DNA of 64,000 nucleotides from Gammaproteobacteria bacterium (GTDB lineage Bacteria; Pseudomonadota; Gammaproteobacteria; Enterobacterales; Kangiellaceae): NCBI GenBank assembly GCA_013373375.1, contig JABXHY010000009.1, positions 124,001 to 188,000 of the forward strand, read 5' to 3'. Shown piece by piece: positions 9,679 to 19,858 of this stretch (position 1 is its first letter; each line of letters starts with the position of its first letter). The notes under the pieces were generated by a model. It saw only the letters and a program-made list of their open reading frames with translations, ran no database searches and was not told where the DNA came from. The position numbers and the translations under genes were made by a program.

Positions 9679-10941
9679 TTATTTTTGTGCGTAAACTGGG
9701 AATTTTGCCGTTAAAGCAGCTACCTTTTCGGTAACCGTAGCAATAACAGATTCATTTTCAATATCGTCCAAAATGTCGCAAATCCAGCCAGCGAGTTCTC
9801 GGCACTCTTGCTCTTTAAACCCGCGAGTCGTTACTGCAGGAGTACCCATTCTTAATCCACTGGTCACAAATGGAGAACGGGGCTCATTCGGTACCGTATT
9901 TTTGTTTACTGTAATGTGAGCTTTACCTAACGCTGCTTCAGCATCTTTTCCGGTAATATCTTTATCGATTAAATCAACCAGAAATAAATGGTTATCAGTT
10001 CCGCCCGAAACAATTTTGTATCCACGCTCCATAATGACATCCACCATGGCTCGTGCATTTTGAATAACCTGTTGTTGAGTTTGCTTGAACTCATCACCTA
10101 AAGCTTCTTTGAACGCAATCGCTTTTCCAGCAATAACATGCATCAAAGGACCACCCTGATTTCCGGGAAAAACCGATGAGTTGAATTTCTTTTCCAACTC
10201 AGGGTTAGCCTTCGCAATGATGATACCGCCACGAGGGCCGGCCAACGTTTTATGCGTGGTTGAAGTTACAACATCGGCAAATGGAACCGGATTTGGATAT
10301 AAACCAGCAGCAATAAGACCAGAAACGTGTGCCATATCAACCATAAAATAGGCACCAACTTTGTCGGCGATTTCGCGAAAACGCTCCCAATCAACAACTC
10401 TAGAATAGGCTGAAAAACCCGCCAATATCAGTTGAGGTTTGTGCTCAACCGCAAGTGCTTCAACCTGCTCGTAATCGATGAAACCTTCTGAGTTGACTGG
10501 ATATTGAACGCTTTTATAAATTTTGCCGGAAAAGTTAACTGGAGAGCCATGAGTTAAATGGCCACCGTCAGACAACGACATGCCAAGAATTGTATCGCCT
10601 GGCTTAAGTAGAGCACCAAAAACAGCTGCATTCGCTTGCGAACCTGAGTGAGGCTGAACGTTTGCATAATCGGCGTTGTACAATTTTTTTAACCGCTCAA
10701 TGGCGATGTCTTCCGCAACATCAACATATTCACAACCACCGTAATAGCGTTTGTGAGGATAGCCTTCAGCGTATTTATTGGTTAGCACAGAGCCCTGAGC
10801 TTCCATTACTCGAACACTGGTGTAATTTTCAGAGGCAATCAATTCGATATGCGCTTCTTGACGAGCACGCTCGTCTTCAATGGCTTGCCAGATTTCTGGA
10901 TCATATTCAGCGATAGACGCTTGGTTATGCAACATACTCAT
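9679..10941 (-). CDS. glyA: Serine hydroxymethyltransferase
   Basis: A PLP enzyme interconverting serine and glycine and charging tetrahydrofolate with one-carbon units. The 420-residue length is typical. Visible are the NYTS segment near residue 40, [14 protein letters not shown], the PLP-lysine motif [14 protein letters not shown] near residue 230, and the C-terminal [12 protein letters not shown]. It is encoded upstream of nrdR with a 96-base gap and probably has its own promoter in the 230-base region before 11171. Confidence 0.97.
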   Translation of the reverse strand: MSMLHNQASIAEYDPEIWQAIEDERARQEAHIELIASENYTSVRVMEAQGSVLTNKYAEGYPHKRYYGGCEYVDVAEDIAIERLKKLYNADYANVQPHSGSQANAAVFGALLKPGDTILGMSLSDGGHLTHGSPVNFSGKIYKSVQYPVNSEGFIDYEQVEALAVEHKPQLILAGFSAYSRVVDWERFREIADKVGAYFMVDMAHVSGLIAAGLYPNPVPFADVVTSTTHKTLAGPRGGIIIAKANPELEKKFNSSVFPGNQGGPLMHVIAGKAIAFKEALGDEFKQTQQQVIQNARAMVDVIMERGYKIVSGGTDNHLFLVDLIDKDITGKDAEAALGKAHITVNKNTVPNEPRSPFVTSGLRMGTPAVTTRGFKEQECRELAGWICDILDDIENESVIATVTEKVAALTAKFPVYAQK

Positions 10942-11171
10942 AGCGGTAACTCTTTTGGTTTATTCACAGGTTTGAAGGCATTTTACCGAAAGCTTTGAGT
11001 GCTGTCGTGGCCTTATAAGCATTTATTACATCAATATTGGGCTGCATAATAAATATACAGTTTGTAATAAAAAATATGGAGATTTGAGAACCATTACCAC
11101 AAAAATCACTGAGTAATAATCCGATTGTTCTATAGTTGTTGCAATAGACATCAATATTTTCGAGGCCACTC

Positions 11172-11897
11172 ATGAGCACCTATAACATCATCTATCGTTT
11201 TCAATTGGCCGACAATAATATTGAAACCGTTGGTCTTCAGTTAAATGAAGATACTTTAGAACTGAAAGACGAGTACGTCGCAAACCTTCCAGAGTGGGCA
11301 AAACTTCGTTATAAACAGTGCCCCAATTGCCCATTAAAACCTAGCGAGTCACCTAATTGCCCTGTCGCCAAACACCTGGCCAAACACACAAAACTGTTTG
11401 ATAAAGTGCAATCGTTTGAGAAATTAAAACTTGTTGTTAAAACACCGCAGCGAATGACAACACAAACCACCAGCGCTGAAAAAGCCATGAGTACCTTTAT
11501 TGGGTTAATAATGGCCACCAGCGGTTGTCCTCATACTGCCTATTTTCGGCCGATGGCACGCTTTCATTTACCATTAGCCGACGAACAAGAAACTATTTAT
11601 CGAGCGGCTTCGATGTATTTACTGGCACAATATTTCCGTGACAAAAATGATTTGTCTCCGGACTGGAATCTGAAAGGATTAAAAACGATTTACCAGAACA
11701 TTTCGGCGGTAAATCAAGGTATCGGAGCAAGACTTCGCGAAGCCACCAAAACTGACGCATCGTTAAGTGCGATTGTCAGTTTAGATATGTACACCAAAGT
11801 AATACCCGATATGATTGAAGAGTCTTTATTTGAGTTTAAACACTATTTTGCAGTTTACTTAGATGAAGACAAACGAACGGTCGAACTAAAACTTTAA
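11172..11897 (+). CDS. Conserved hypothetical protein with clustered cysteines
   Basis: A 241-residue soluble protein I cannot assign. It has a beta-rich opening (STYNIIYRFQL) and a compact cysteine cluster CPNCPLKPSESPNCPVAKHL at residues 55-74. A further cysteine sits in TSGCPHTAYFRPMARFHLPL near residue 121, and the rest is helical. The C-x2-C and CP pairs suggest metal or iron-sulfur binding, which is inference only. No signal peptide is visible. It is divergent from glyA and convergent with the transglycosylase-like gene. Confidence 0.8.
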   Translation: MSTYNIIYRFQLADNNIETVGLQLNEDTLELKDEYVANLPEWAKLRYKQCPNCPLKPSESPNCPVAKHLAKHTKLFDKVQSFEKLKLVVKTPQRMTTQTTSAEKAMSTFIGLIMATSGCPHTAYFRPMARFHLPLADEQETIYRAASMYLLAQYFRDKNDLSPDWNLKGLKTIYQNISAVNQGIGARLREATKTDASLSAIVSLDMYTKVIPDMIEESLFEFKHYFAVYLDEDKRTVELKL

Positions 11898-11937
11898 GCT
11901 TTCAATCTTTATAAAGAAAGTTTCGCCGAGCACGGGG

Positions 11938-12549
11938 TTACCAAAACCATCCGTCAATAGCATCATCCAACTCCTCTTTGCAGCTTTTGAGTTGGTCGTT
12001 AAACATTGCGGATTTGTTTTTTACTTTCGAAGCGACACGCAGAAGCCAAGCTTTACTTTTATAACTACCACGACTGAAGCCACCTTGACCCTCGTGGTAC
12101 GCGAGGTATTGATTGTAAGCATCCCACTTGGATATACCCAGTCGTCGTTGAGTATTATTGGTATACCATCCTATAAAGTGGATCGCATCATAAAACTCAT
12201 CACGATCGGCACCACTGTCGAAATCCGCCTGAAACTCTCCCCAAACTTCATCTTTTGCTTGAGCAAAACCATACGCAGATGACTTGTACCCCCAAGGAAT
12301 AAAACCTAATAAATAATCTCTCGGCGCTCGCACATTGTGTCTAAAGCGCGACTCTTGATGCATGATTGCCATCATTACCCAAATAGGAGTTCCAAACTCA
12401 TCACTGGCATCCACTGCAGATTCATACCAATCTGTTTCGCCACGAAAAATATCACAAATATTTTCTGTATTGCTGGGCATATAGGTACTACAACCTGTTA
12501 AGAAAGCCAAAAAAATTATGCTTAGCAGTTTGTTATAGTTTGAAATCAT
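11938..12549 (-). CDS. Lytic transglycosylase-like lipoprotein
   Basis: A 203-residue putative lipoprotein: hydrophobic signal and lipobox FLTGC with the acylated cysteine at position 20. The body carries an SLT-like catalytic region, with the presumptive glutamate in MAIMHQESRF near residue 68, then SAYGFAQ and a YLAYHEGQGGFSRG segment. Such enzymes cleave peptidoglycan glycan strands, probably at the inner face of the outer membrane. It follows the CDF transporter gene by 16 bases on the same strand. The class assignment is fairly sure, the exact cell-wall role unknown. Confidence 0.85.
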   Translation of the reverse strand: MISNYNKLLSIIFLAFLTGCSTYMPSNTENICDIFRGETDWYESAVDASDEFGTPIWVMMAIMHQESRFRHNVRAPRDYLLGFIPWGYKSSAYGFAQAKDEVWGEFQADFDSGADRDEFYDAIHFIGWYTNNTQRRLGISKWDAYNQYLAYHEGQGGFSRGSYKSKAWLLRVASKVKNKSAMFNDQLKSCKEELDDAIDGWFW

Positions 12550-12565
12550 TTAAAAAGTTTTCCGT

Positions 12566-13465
12566 TTAGCTCTGCTCTTTGTGGCTACTGCAAAAGTTAT
12601 TTTCAATTTGAATGGTTGCGTGAGTAATTGAAAATTTTTCTTTTAACTGCTGGTGAATATTACTTAATAACTTATCGCAGTCCAATTTTTGAGAAACTTT
12701 AACATGTAACGTCATCAATACTTCATCATCATTTAGGCTCCATGCATGAACATGATGAACGTTATCGACATCCGGATTGTTCTGAGCCAAAAACTCTTTC
12801 ACTTGCTCGATATTAACCTGCTTAGGAACACCTTCCAGTAAAATATGCAGCGACTCTTTTATTAAATGCATACCTGAACGAACAATTAAAGCAGCAACAA
12901 TTAACGATAATGTTGGGTCTAACCAATACCAATCAAAAAAATAAATCCCCAGACCAGCAACAATTGCAGCGACTGAACCAAGTAAATCACTTAGTACGTG
13001 CAGCATTGCACCGCGAATATTTAGATTATCTTTTTGACCACGATGCAGCCACCAAAAAGTAATCACATTGACTAACAAACCAATAAACGCAATCACCAAC
13101 ATAATTGGCGCTTCAACTTGTCCAGGGCTCACAAACCTTTGGTAAGCTTCAATCACAATGTAAAAAACAACACCGAGTAATAAAATGCCATTCAATAAGG
13201 CCGCAACGACTTGGTAGCGCTGGCGACCATAAGAGTGTTTTGCGTCTGGGGGTTTACGACCAATAACAAACGCCATCCATGCCATAGCAAGTGCAGCAGC
13301 ATCGGTCATCATATGCCCTGCGTCAGCTAATAGCGCAAGGCTATTGGAAATAACACCACCTATGATTTCCACAATCATGAACGAAAAAATAATGAAAAAT
13401 GCGTATTTCAAAACGCCTTCGTTATCATGTTCGCAATTGGTGTGCGCATGAGTCATGTCAGTCAT
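12566..13465 (-). CDS. Cation diffusion facilitator (zinc/cobalt/cadmium exporter)
   Basis: A CDF-family antiporter of 299 residues with six membrane helices. It has a short histidine-bearing N-terminus (THAHTNCEHDN), the paired metal-site motifs LADAGHMMTDA in helix 2 and HVLSDLLGS in helix 5, and a cytoplasmic C-terminal domain with HHVHAWSL. This places it in the CzcD/ZitB group that exports Zn2+ and related ions in exchange for protons. It is divergent from ettA and leads the two-gene unit with the transglycosylase-like lipoprotein. Confidence 0.93.
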   Translation of the reverse strand: MTDMTHAHTNCEHDNEGVLKYAFFIIFSFMIVEIIGGVISNSLALLADAGHMMTDAAALAMAWMAFVIGRKPPDAKHSYGRQRYQVVAALLNGILLLGVVFYIVIEAYQRFVSPGQVEAPIMLVIAFIGLLVNVITFWWLHRGQKDNLNIRGAMLHVLSDLLGSVAAIVAGLGIYFFDWYWLDPTLSLIVAALIVRSGMHLIKESLHILLEGVPKQVNIEQVKEFLAQNNPDVDNVHHVHAWSLNDDEVLMTLHVKVSQKLDCDKLLSNIHQQLKEKFSITHATIQIENNFCSSHKEQS

Positions 13466-13696
13466 AGAATGTGGCCAGATTGTGTACGAGTTGACGAGGT
13501 AACAAAGCTAGCATCATATCATCGGAAACCTCACACTCAATACTCGATTGAGAGAATGCCCAATCAGTATCGATTAATTTTTGTTCTTTTACTGCATTTA
13601 CATCTTGTTTTAAAGATTCCTGTAGCGTTGTGAGTTTTATTTAAAGAATTCGGTCTATTCGAAAGCCCCCTAATCTACTCACAATTTAACAATAAA

Positions 13697-13716
13697 AACT
13701 GCTAAACTCAGCAGTT
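13697..13716 (+). other. Hairpin in the ettA leader
   Basis: AACTGCT and AGCAGTT form a perfect 7-bp stem with a 6-base loop, ending 27 bases before the ettA ATG. It may be a 5'-UTR hairpin or an operator. No function can be assigned. Confidence 0.4.
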
Positions 13717-13743
13717 ACTTTTAACCAAAAAAACGAAGATCTC

Positions 13744-15414
13744 ATGGCTCAATTTATCTATACGATGAACCGGGTGAGTAAAGTTGTTCCGCCCAACAAA
13801 ACCATTATTAAAGATATCTCACTATCATTTTTTCCCGGTGCCAAGATTGGCGTACTCGGCCTCAACGGAGCTGGGAAATCAACAGTGCTAAGAATCATGG
13901 CGGGCGTCGACACCGAGTTTGATGGCGAAGCCAGGCCACAACCCGGAATTAATATAGGTTACTTGCCTCAAGAGCCGCAGCTTGACGAAACCAAAGATGT
14001 CAAAGGCAATGTCGAAGAAGGTTTGGGAGAAGTAAAAGTTTGGCTTAAACGCTTTGAAGAAGTCAGTAACGCGTTTGGCGATCCCGATGCCGACTTTGAT
14101 GCCCTGCTTGCCGAACAAGCCGAACTACAAGATAAAATTGAAGCGGCAAACGGATGGGAAATCGATCGTACTCTCGATAGAGCCGCCGACGCTCTTCGAC
14201 TGCCAGCATGGGATGCAGAAGTTAAACACCTATCGGGTGGTGAAAAACGTCGTGTTGCCTTGTGTAAGTTGTTATTGTCTAAACCCGATATGTTATTGCT
14301 CGACGAACCAACCAACCATCTGGATGCAGAATCTGTTGCGTGGCTCGAGCGATTTTTGCATGACTTCACAGGGACCGTTGTGGCTGTTACCCATGATCGT
14401 TACTTCCTTGATAACGCAGCTGGCTGGATTTTAGAACTGGATCGTGGGCATGGAATCCCATGGGAAGGTAACTACTCGTCGTGGCTAGAGCAAAAAGAAA
14501 AGCGCTTGGAGATGGAAGAAAAGCAAGAAACTTCCCATCGCAAAGCAATGAAAGAAGAGCTTGAGTGGGTTCGCTCGAATGCGAAAGGTCGTCAGGCGAA
14601 AAGTAAAGCTCGTATGCAACGCTTTGAAGAACTGTCGTCTCAAGAGTTTCAAAAACGTAACGAAACAAGTGAACTCTATATTCCACCAGGACCTAGACTC
14701 GGCTCTCATGTTATTGAAGCCAAGGGGCTGCAGAAAAACTTCGGCGAAAAAGTACTGTATACGGATTTGAACTTTAGACTTCCCCAAGGAGGAATTGTTG
14801 GGATTATCGGCCCAAACGGTGCTGGTAAATCAACTTTATTTAAAATGTTGGTAGGGCAGGAACAACCCGATGCAGGCGAGTTAACTATCGGCGAAACAGT
14901 TGAACTTGCTTATGTTGACCAGTCTCGTGATTCACTCGACGGTGATAAAACCGTGTTTCAGGAAATTTCCGATGGCTCGGATGTCATTACCGTTGGTAGC
15001 TACACGGTTCCATCAAGAGCATATGTAGGACGCTTTAATTTCAAAGGCAGTGATCAGCAAAAATACATCAAAGACCTATCTGGAGGAGAACGAAATCGAG
15101 TTCATTTGGCCAAATTACTGAAAAGTGGCGGAAATGTTCTATTATTGGATGAACCAACTAACGACTTGGATGTGGAAACACTACGAGCCTTGGAAGACGC
15201 ACTACTGGCTTTTCCGGGCTGTGCCGTAGTAATATCTCATGATCGTTGGTTCTTAGACAGAATAGCGACACACATTCTGGCTTTTGAAGGGAATAGCGAA
15301 ACAGTATGGTTTGAAGGAAACTATGCTGAATACGAAGCCGACCGAAAACGCCGCCTTGGCGCCGATGCCGATCAGCCTCATCGCATCAAGTATCGAAAGT
15401 TGGAAAAAAGTTAA
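13744..15414 (+). CDS. ettA: Energy-dependent translational throttle protein EttA
   Basis: A ribosome-associated ABC-F ATPase that gates entry into the elongation cycle according to ATP/ADP. The 556-residue length is typical. Two ATP-binding cassettes are seen: Walker [10 protein letters not shown] near residue 40 and GPNGAGKST near 358, signatures LSGGEKRR and LSGGERNR, and Walker [12 protein letters not shown] and [11 protein letters not shown]. The charged arm/linker between them (about 240-310, rich in K, E and R) contacts the ribosome. No membrane segments are present. Confidence 0.97.
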   Translation: MAQFIYTMNRVSKVVPPNKTIIKDISLSFFPGAKIGVLGLNGAGKSTVLRIMAGVDTEFDGEARPQPGINIGYLPQEPQLDETKDVKGNVEEGLGEVKVWLKRFEEVSNAFGDPDADFDALLAEQAELQDKIEAANGWEIDRTLDRAADALRLPAWDAEVKHLSGGEKRRVALCKLLLSKPDMLLLDEPTNHLDAESVAWLERFLHDFTGTVVAVTHDRYFLDNAAGWILELDRGHGIPWEGNYSSWLEQKEKRLEMEEKQETSHRKAMKEELEWVRSNAKGRQAKSKARMQRFEELSSQEFQKRNETSELYIPPGPRLGSHVIEAKGLQKNFGEKVLYTDLNFRLPQGGIVGIIGPNGAGKSTLFKMLVGQEQPDAGELTIGETVELAYVDQSRDSLDGDKTVFQEISDGSDVITVGSYTVPSRAYVGRFNFKGSDQQKYIKDLSGGERNRVHLAKLLKSGGNVLLLDEPTNDLDVETLRALEDALLAFPGCAVVISHDRWFLDRIATHILAFEGNSETVWFEGNYAEYEADRKRRLGADADQPHRIKYRKLEKS

Positions 15415-15440
15415 TAAACCATAACAAAGAGGAAGTAACT

Positions 15441-15905
15441 ATGTCTGATCAACAAGCCATGGACATGATGTCGAACTTAAGCGGTGGGATGCTTATTTTT
15501 GTATTAGTTTTTGTTCTTGCAATCATTGCCATTTATTGTTTGTTTTTGTACAGCTTACAAAAAGCTTTAAATAACGCAGGTCCAGAAAATGCAGGGATGA
15601 GCGGCGGTTTAGTTTGGTTAAACTTAATTCCAATTTTTAATATTGGCTGGATGATATATACAGTCATCAAAGTGTCAGAAGCGATTGCAAAAAAGCACGC
15701 AGCCCATGGCGTTGCAGACCCAAGTAATGGTGGAAAAACCATCGGACTTGTTTATGCGATTGCAAATGCATGTCAGATTATTCCAGTGGTTAATATGATT
15801 TCTTGGTTAGTAGCCATCATCACCTGGATTATCTACTGGGTAAAAATTTCTGGATACAATACGACTATGCCTCAGTTACAAGCTAGCCCAGGCGGAGCCG
15901 TTTAA
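15441..15905 (+). CDS. Small integral membrane protein
   Basis: A 154-residue protein with three to four hydrophobic helices (about 16-40, 60-80 and 105-140) separated by short polar loops. The inner region LIPIFNIGWMIYTVIKVSEAI resembles DUF805/DUF4328-type membrane proteins, but I cannot name a family with confidence. AGAGGAAG lies just before the ATG. It starts 26 bases after ettA and ends before a strong terminator, so it may be cotranscribed with ettA. Confidence 0.8.
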   Translation: MSDQQAMDMMSNLSGGMLIFVLVFVLAIIAIYCLFLYSLQKALNNAGPENAGMSGGLVWLNLIPIFNIGWMIYTVIKVSEAIAKKHAAHGVADPSNGGKTIGLVYAIANACQIIPVVNMISWLVAIITWIIYWVKISGYNTTMPQLQASPGGAV

Positions 15906-15930
15906 ACTTATCGGGTTTACCTTGAACTAA

Positions 15931-15957
15931 AAAAAGCGGACCTAATGTCCGCTTTTT
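15931..15957. terminator. Bidirectional rho-independent terminator
   Basis: A perfect stem AAAAAGCGGAC / GTCCGCTTTTT with a 5-base loop. It is flanked by T on one strand and A on the other, so it can stop both the ettA-side transcripts and the convergent 99-residue gene. Confidence 0.9.
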
Positions 15958-15973
15958 CGTTCCTAATCATCCA

Positions 15974-16273
15974 TTAATTTCGTTTAAAATCACATTCAGG
16001 TAAATCTTGCAGTTGTTGTATCGATAATACCGATGCTTTGCATCCCAAGCCGGTCTTAGTTATCTGACGCTCGTACTCTAATTGCTGCGATTTACATTCG
16101 CACTCTAACCCTTCAATTTTATAATCACTCTCACTCAAAACGTCATCCAAAATTATTGGTGTTACAGGGATCACTTCGTCACTGTCAGGAAAAAGTCCGT
16201 AAATTCCTACGGCTATTAACGTAATCAATACTACTGCTAAAGCGCCACCCACAAGCGCAAAAAGAACTCTCAT
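15974..16273 (-). CDS. Small single-pass membrane protein, unknown
   Basis: A 99-residue protein with one N-terminal transmembrane helix (about 4-28) and a short acidic extracytoplasmic domain. It has four cysteines (the CEC pair, GLGCKAS and PECDF), which could form disulfides in the periplasm. I do not recognise a family. It lies 13 bases downstream of oxyR on the same strand and so is probably cotranscribed with it. Confidence 0.7.
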   Translation of the reverse strand: MRVLFALVGGALAVVLITLIAVGIYGLFPDSDEVIPVTPIILDDVLSESDYKIEGLECECKSQQLEYERQITKTGLGCKASVLSIQQLQDLPECDFKRN

Positions 16274-16286
16274 CGTGTACCTCTAA

Positions 16287-17204
16287 TTATTTTGTCTTGC
16301 TCAATGTCGACGTTAATAGGCTCTCTGCAAGTAACCCAAGCTTCCTGTAGCACTGGGCTCTAAAGCTGGTTTTACGCCAGATAAATCCAATTTGCCTTTC
16401 GGCATTTTCAAAGGGCATATCAATCGCAACCAAATGTGTGTTTCTTAGTAAGCCCGATTCAATCGCCATGTCTGGTAAGAAGCTAATCCCCTCTCCATCC
16501 TCTAGCATAGTGACTAATGTAGTCAGACTGGTCGCTTCAAATGGATGAATCTTGTCAGTTTTCGATAACCGGCAAGCCTCTAGTGCATGACCTCTCAGGC
16601 AATGCTCCTTTTCCATTAACATCAAACTTCCATCTGGCACTTCTTCGAAGTCTGTTAAATTATTTAATTTTTCCTGGAGCGATTTATGAGCAACTAACTT
16701 AAAGCGATCGTGCCCTACCTGCATCACATGAAAGTTCCCGGTATCAATTGGCAATGCCAGTATCGCGACATCAATTTCGCCTTTCTCCAACTGACTCATT
16801 AACTGGGCGGTTGTACCTTCAATTAACCGTAGACGCAACTTGGGATATTGCCGGCGGCTTTCTTTAGCTAACTTAGGCAGTAAAAATGGTGCGATAGTGG
16901 GAATGCAGCCGAGACGAACATCACCTGCCATAACGTCACCATCGGCAGCAATCAACTTCATCATGTTATTGGTCTGGTCGACAATCATACGGGCTTGCTC
17001 GACGACTAACTCCCCCATCGACGTGAACATGAGCTTTCGGTTATCCCGCTCAATGAGTTGCTGACCTACCAGCTCTTCGAGGTTGTTAATGGCAACCGAT
17101 AAGGTAGATTGGCTGATATGGCAATACTCAGCTGCTCGATTAAAATTTTGCTCTTTATGCACCGCAAGCAAATATTGCAACTGTTTAATACTGGGTAAGT
17201 TCAT
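16287..17204 (-). CDS. oxyR: Hydrogen-peroxide-sensing LysR-type regulator OxyR
   Basis: A LysR-type activator of peroxide defence. The 305 residues have an N-terminal winged helix (residues 5-65, SQSTLSVAINNLEELVG) and a LysR substrate domain. Decisive are the redox cysteines in HCLRGHALEAC (C202 and C211). Their spacing and context match the peroxidatic and resolving cysteines C199 and C208 of E. coli OxyR. No catalase or peroxiredoxin gene is adjacent, so its targets lie elsewhere. Confidence 0.92.
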   Translation of the reverse strand: MNLPSIKQLQYLLAVHKEQNFNRAAEYCHISQSTLSVAINNLEELVGQQLIERDNRKLMFTSMGELVVEQARMIVDQTNNMMKLIAADGDVMAGDVRLGCIPTIAPFLLPKLAKESRRQYPKLRLRLIEGTTAQLMSQLEKGEIDVAILALPIDTGNFHVMQVGHDRFKLVAHKSLQEKLNNLTDFEEVPDGSLMLMEKEHCLRGHALEACRLSKTDKIHPFEATSLTTLVTMLEDGEGISFLPDMAIESGLLRNTHLVAIDMPFENAERQIGFIWRKTSFRAQCYRKLGLLAESLLTSTLSKTK

Positions 17205-17274
17205 TGTTTTTATTAAATACAGATAAGACTTAAATTGATTTTATCGAATAAACCGCGAGTTTTGAAGTGATTGT

Positions 17275-18279
17275 TTAGTCAGGCATTGGTAACGTATAAA
17301 ACAAGCAGTCACTCAGGGCGATATCAGCTCGACGAGTGGCCATAAAGCATTTTAAATCTTGCTTTGCTTTCAGCGCATGGTTGTCGAGCTCAAATAAATC
17401 ATCAATAACATTTATTCCCTTATCAGAAATAGCTTCCATACAATCACTTATTGAACGATTGAGCCAGCCAACACAGGTCCCCCGATTTACGCCAGTAAAG
17501 TTGAACTCTTCCAGTTCGTTTTTTAACGTCATATCAAGATCGGTATTCAAATGCTCACCATATCCTAATGATATGCCCGGCTTAACTGTGACTCGAATTG
17601 GGTGCTTATTTATCGCCAAGGGTTTAGGTGCCATAGAATCTAACTGATCCGTCTCAGCAAATAAACACAGTCCGGAGTAGGCATTTTCGTGAGACTGTTT
17701 GTCCTTCGACCCGCCGCATTCAATTGTAACAACCGGACAGTTAAAATTTTGCTCCATTAACGCACCAACATTTAACTGAGTAATAATCACTTGATCAACA
17801 AATAAAGAAGCTACATGTTGCACTTTAGGGTGTTCACTAATCGATACGGCAAATGCTGGACTTCTGCCAGAAGTATTGTGCAGATCGACTACTGCTGATG
17901 GACACTTCTCGCGAATATATTCCGTAATTTGTCTCGCAAGTTCGGTGACTGAGTCGTGTACTTCAAGGTAACCAAAACGTCGATTTAAATCGAATTCACC
18001 AGGCATATACCGGTGTTGGTAAAGCTGCTCATAACGTGCGGCTCGTACAGAAGAAATAATAAAAGCAACATTGGTTGCTGGGACTCGTTTTTCTAACAAA
18101 TACCTGTGAGCGGCAATAAAACCTGAAGGCTCGTTTCCATGAATAAGTGTCGAGACAATTCGCCAACGACTTTGATCTCTACCCGCAATTTCAATAACCG
18201 TTGGGCCTTCAAAGCTTTTTAGCCAAGCATCTGGATTATCAACTAAGGTTACTTGTTTGCTATCGATAATTTTAAGCAT
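17275..18279 (-). CDS. Succinylglutamate desuccinylase/aspartoacylase-family zinc hydrolase
   Basis: A 334-residue M14-like deacylase. The zinc ligands appear as LIHGNEPSG (His and Glu, residues 46-54) and VDLHNTSG (His near 132), with an arginine-rich substrate segment HRYMPGEFDLNRRFG and the catalytic-type glutamate in TIECGGSKDK. The AstE/ASPA family cleaves N-acyl amino acids. The substrate here is unknown and it is not in an arginine-succinyltransferase cluster. It lies 85 bases downstream of a GCS2-type ligase on the same strand, suggesting a paired make-and-break reaction on a gamma-glutamyl or N-acyl compound. Confidence 0.88.
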   Translation of the reverse strand: MLKIIDSKQVTLVDNPDAWLKSFEGPTVIEIAGRDQSRWRIVSTLIHGNEPSGFIAAHRYLLEKRVPATNVAFIISSVRAARYEQLYQHRYMPGEFDLNRRFGYLEVHDSVTELARQITEYIREKCPSAVVDLHNTSGRSPAFAVSISEHPKVQHVASLFVDQVIITQLNVGALMEQNFNCPVVTIECGGSKDKQSHENAYSGLCLFAETDQLDSMAPKPLAINKHPIRVTVKPGISLGYGEHLNTDLDMTLKNELEEFNFTGVNRGTCVGWLNRSISDCMEAISDKGINVIDDLFELDNHALKAKQDLKCFMATRRADIALSDCLFYTLPMPD

Positions 18280-18364
18280 AGAAAAATCTTCTTTGTATAA
18301 AACCTGCTTTGTAAAATAGCTGCTCTGTAAAAATAGCTTGGGTGAACTGCAGTAGTTTATTGAC

Positions 18365-19858
18365 TCATTTTAATCGCTCAAAACTCCACTCAGTAATTGG
18401 CGCTTTAGTTTTCTGCCACTGCCGATAATGCTGAAACATTTGAAATAGTGCGGTCTGTTTATCATGTTTTTCATTGAGTTTACTTAACATTTTTCTTTGC
18501 CAAATAGCACCCGTTTGCTTTTTAGAAAGGCGGTCTCGAATATTACCTAAATGCCGATCAATTTCGTGTTGATTTAATCCAATGTCAACTAAGCCTTTTT
18601 CTGCAATAGGTAACATGGATTCAATGACTGTCGTAATTGCTTGTTCTTGCGGTTTATGTTTTGAAGGTTGAGTCCAAACAATACTCGCATCCAGTCCTTT
18701 TTGAGCGGCGCGATAAAAATTGTACTCGGCAAATCGGAATGGCGTCACTGCGAGTAAATCTTCGATATGATCATTCAAACCAAATGCAAGGCCTGCAGCA
18801 AACGCGGCACTTGCACACATATCAGCAGAAGAAGGACCAGCCGGAAGCGCCCGCATTTCAATTCGCACATGTCCGCCATCTTTTGGGCAATACACTGGGC
18901 GGTTCCATGGCCATATTGTCCCCATATGCAAACAGAGTTCGTCGAGAGGTGAAAGGTTGTCATTATCGGCAGATGAATCGATAGAAATGTCTGATAAAAT
19001 TGGAAACATTGGAGGGTAAAGCGCAACTGCCTCTGCAAATATTTCATGAGCATCTTTACGAACCCAACCGTGCCCAAAAGAAACTCTTGATGGTTGACGC
19101 CATTCAACTTCACCTCGGCGTCGACTATCGATCGACTGCTTAAATAATGCAATTCGAGTTTCATCCCAAAGAGACTTACCTAAAAAGATGGGAGAGTTAG
19201 CCGCTAAAGCAAGCACCAAAGGTGTTGTTAATTGCACTGCGTTAAAAGCATTTGCAAAATTTTCATGATTAATCATCAAGTGAAATTGAAATGATGTGTT
19301 AGCCCCTTCCAATGCAACATGGTTCGAGTTAACTTGCAGTTGCTCTTCACCAGAAATATCCACCTGAAAATGCTCTCCACGCATTTTGAAAAGTTGCTTC
19401 GATAAGCTCCTGTAGCGAGCTAAATCTGTCATAGAATGCTTTCCTAAATCGCTATACTGCAAAGTAGGTAAGATACCGATTGGAACGATTTCAGCGTCAA
19501 ATTCATTCGCTGTAGTTTGTAGTCGCGATAAGTGATCATCGATGTTTTGTTGTAGCTCCGAAAACACATTTCCAGATAATGGAAATGGATCAAAGTTCAC
19601 TTCCAGATTAAAGCGATTTAACTCAACGGTATATCGAGCGTCATCTGCTGCTTTGATAATTTTTTGATTAATAGGTAAAACTTTACCTGCTGAATCAACA
19701 ATGTAGTTTTCTAGCTCTGCGCCTACCAACTTGGGAGCTTTTCCAAAACTGGGGCGTTGCATATAGCCTTTTAAAACATCCAGCGAGTCATACAGTCGGC
19801 CAGAAAAAGCCAGATAGTCATTTTCAGAAAACTCTTCACGGTCAATTGAAATGCCCAT
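18365..19858 (-). CDS. Glutamate-cysteine ligase-like (GCS2 family) carboxylate-amine ligase
   Basis: A 497-residue ATP-dependent carboxylate-amine ligase of the glutamine-synthetase fold. Matching features are VGAELENYIVD near residue 45, VELNRFNLEVNFDP near 79, a central HFQVDISGEEQLQVN..HVALEGANTSFQFHL block and the arginine-containing HVRIEMRALPAGPSSAD near residue 330. Relatives are often annotated as glutamate-cysteine ligase, but the true amine acceptor is commonly unproven. The neighbouring aspartoacylase-like gene and the lack of gshB nearby make glutathione synthesis only one option. Confidence 0.85.
   Translation of the reverse strand: MGISIDREEFSENDYLAFSGRLYDSLDVLKGYMQRPSFGKAPKLVGAELENYIVDSAGKVLPINQKIIKAADDARYTVELNRFNLEVNFDPFPLSGNVFSELQQNIDDHLSRLQTTANEFDAEIVPIGILPTLQYSDLGKHSMTDLARYRSLSKQLFKMRGEHFQVDISGEEQLQVNSNHVALEGANTSFQFHLMINHENFANAFNAVQLTTPLVLALAANSPIFLGKSLWDETRIALFKQSIDSRRRGEVEWRQPSRVSFGHGWVRKDAHEIFAEAVALYPPMFPILSDISIDSSADNDNLSPLDELCLHMGTIWPWNRPVYCPKDGGHVRIEMRALPAGPSSADMCASAAFAAGLAFGLNDHIEDLLAVTPFRFAEYNFYRAAQKGLDASIVWTQPSKHKPQEQAITTVIESMLPIAEKGLVDIGLNQHEIDRHLGNIRDRLSKKQTGAIWQRKMLSKLNEKHDKQTALFQMFQHYRQWQKTKAPITEWSFERLK

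Noticed and set aside
10964-11179. 71-codon minus-strand frame between glyA and the next gene
   Set aside because: It crosses the divergent promoter region, overlaps the start of the plus-strand gene and has no ribosome site or family likeness.
14054-14434. Frames antisense or out of phase within ettA
   Set aside because: Shadows of a clear ABC-F gene with intact motifs over its full length.
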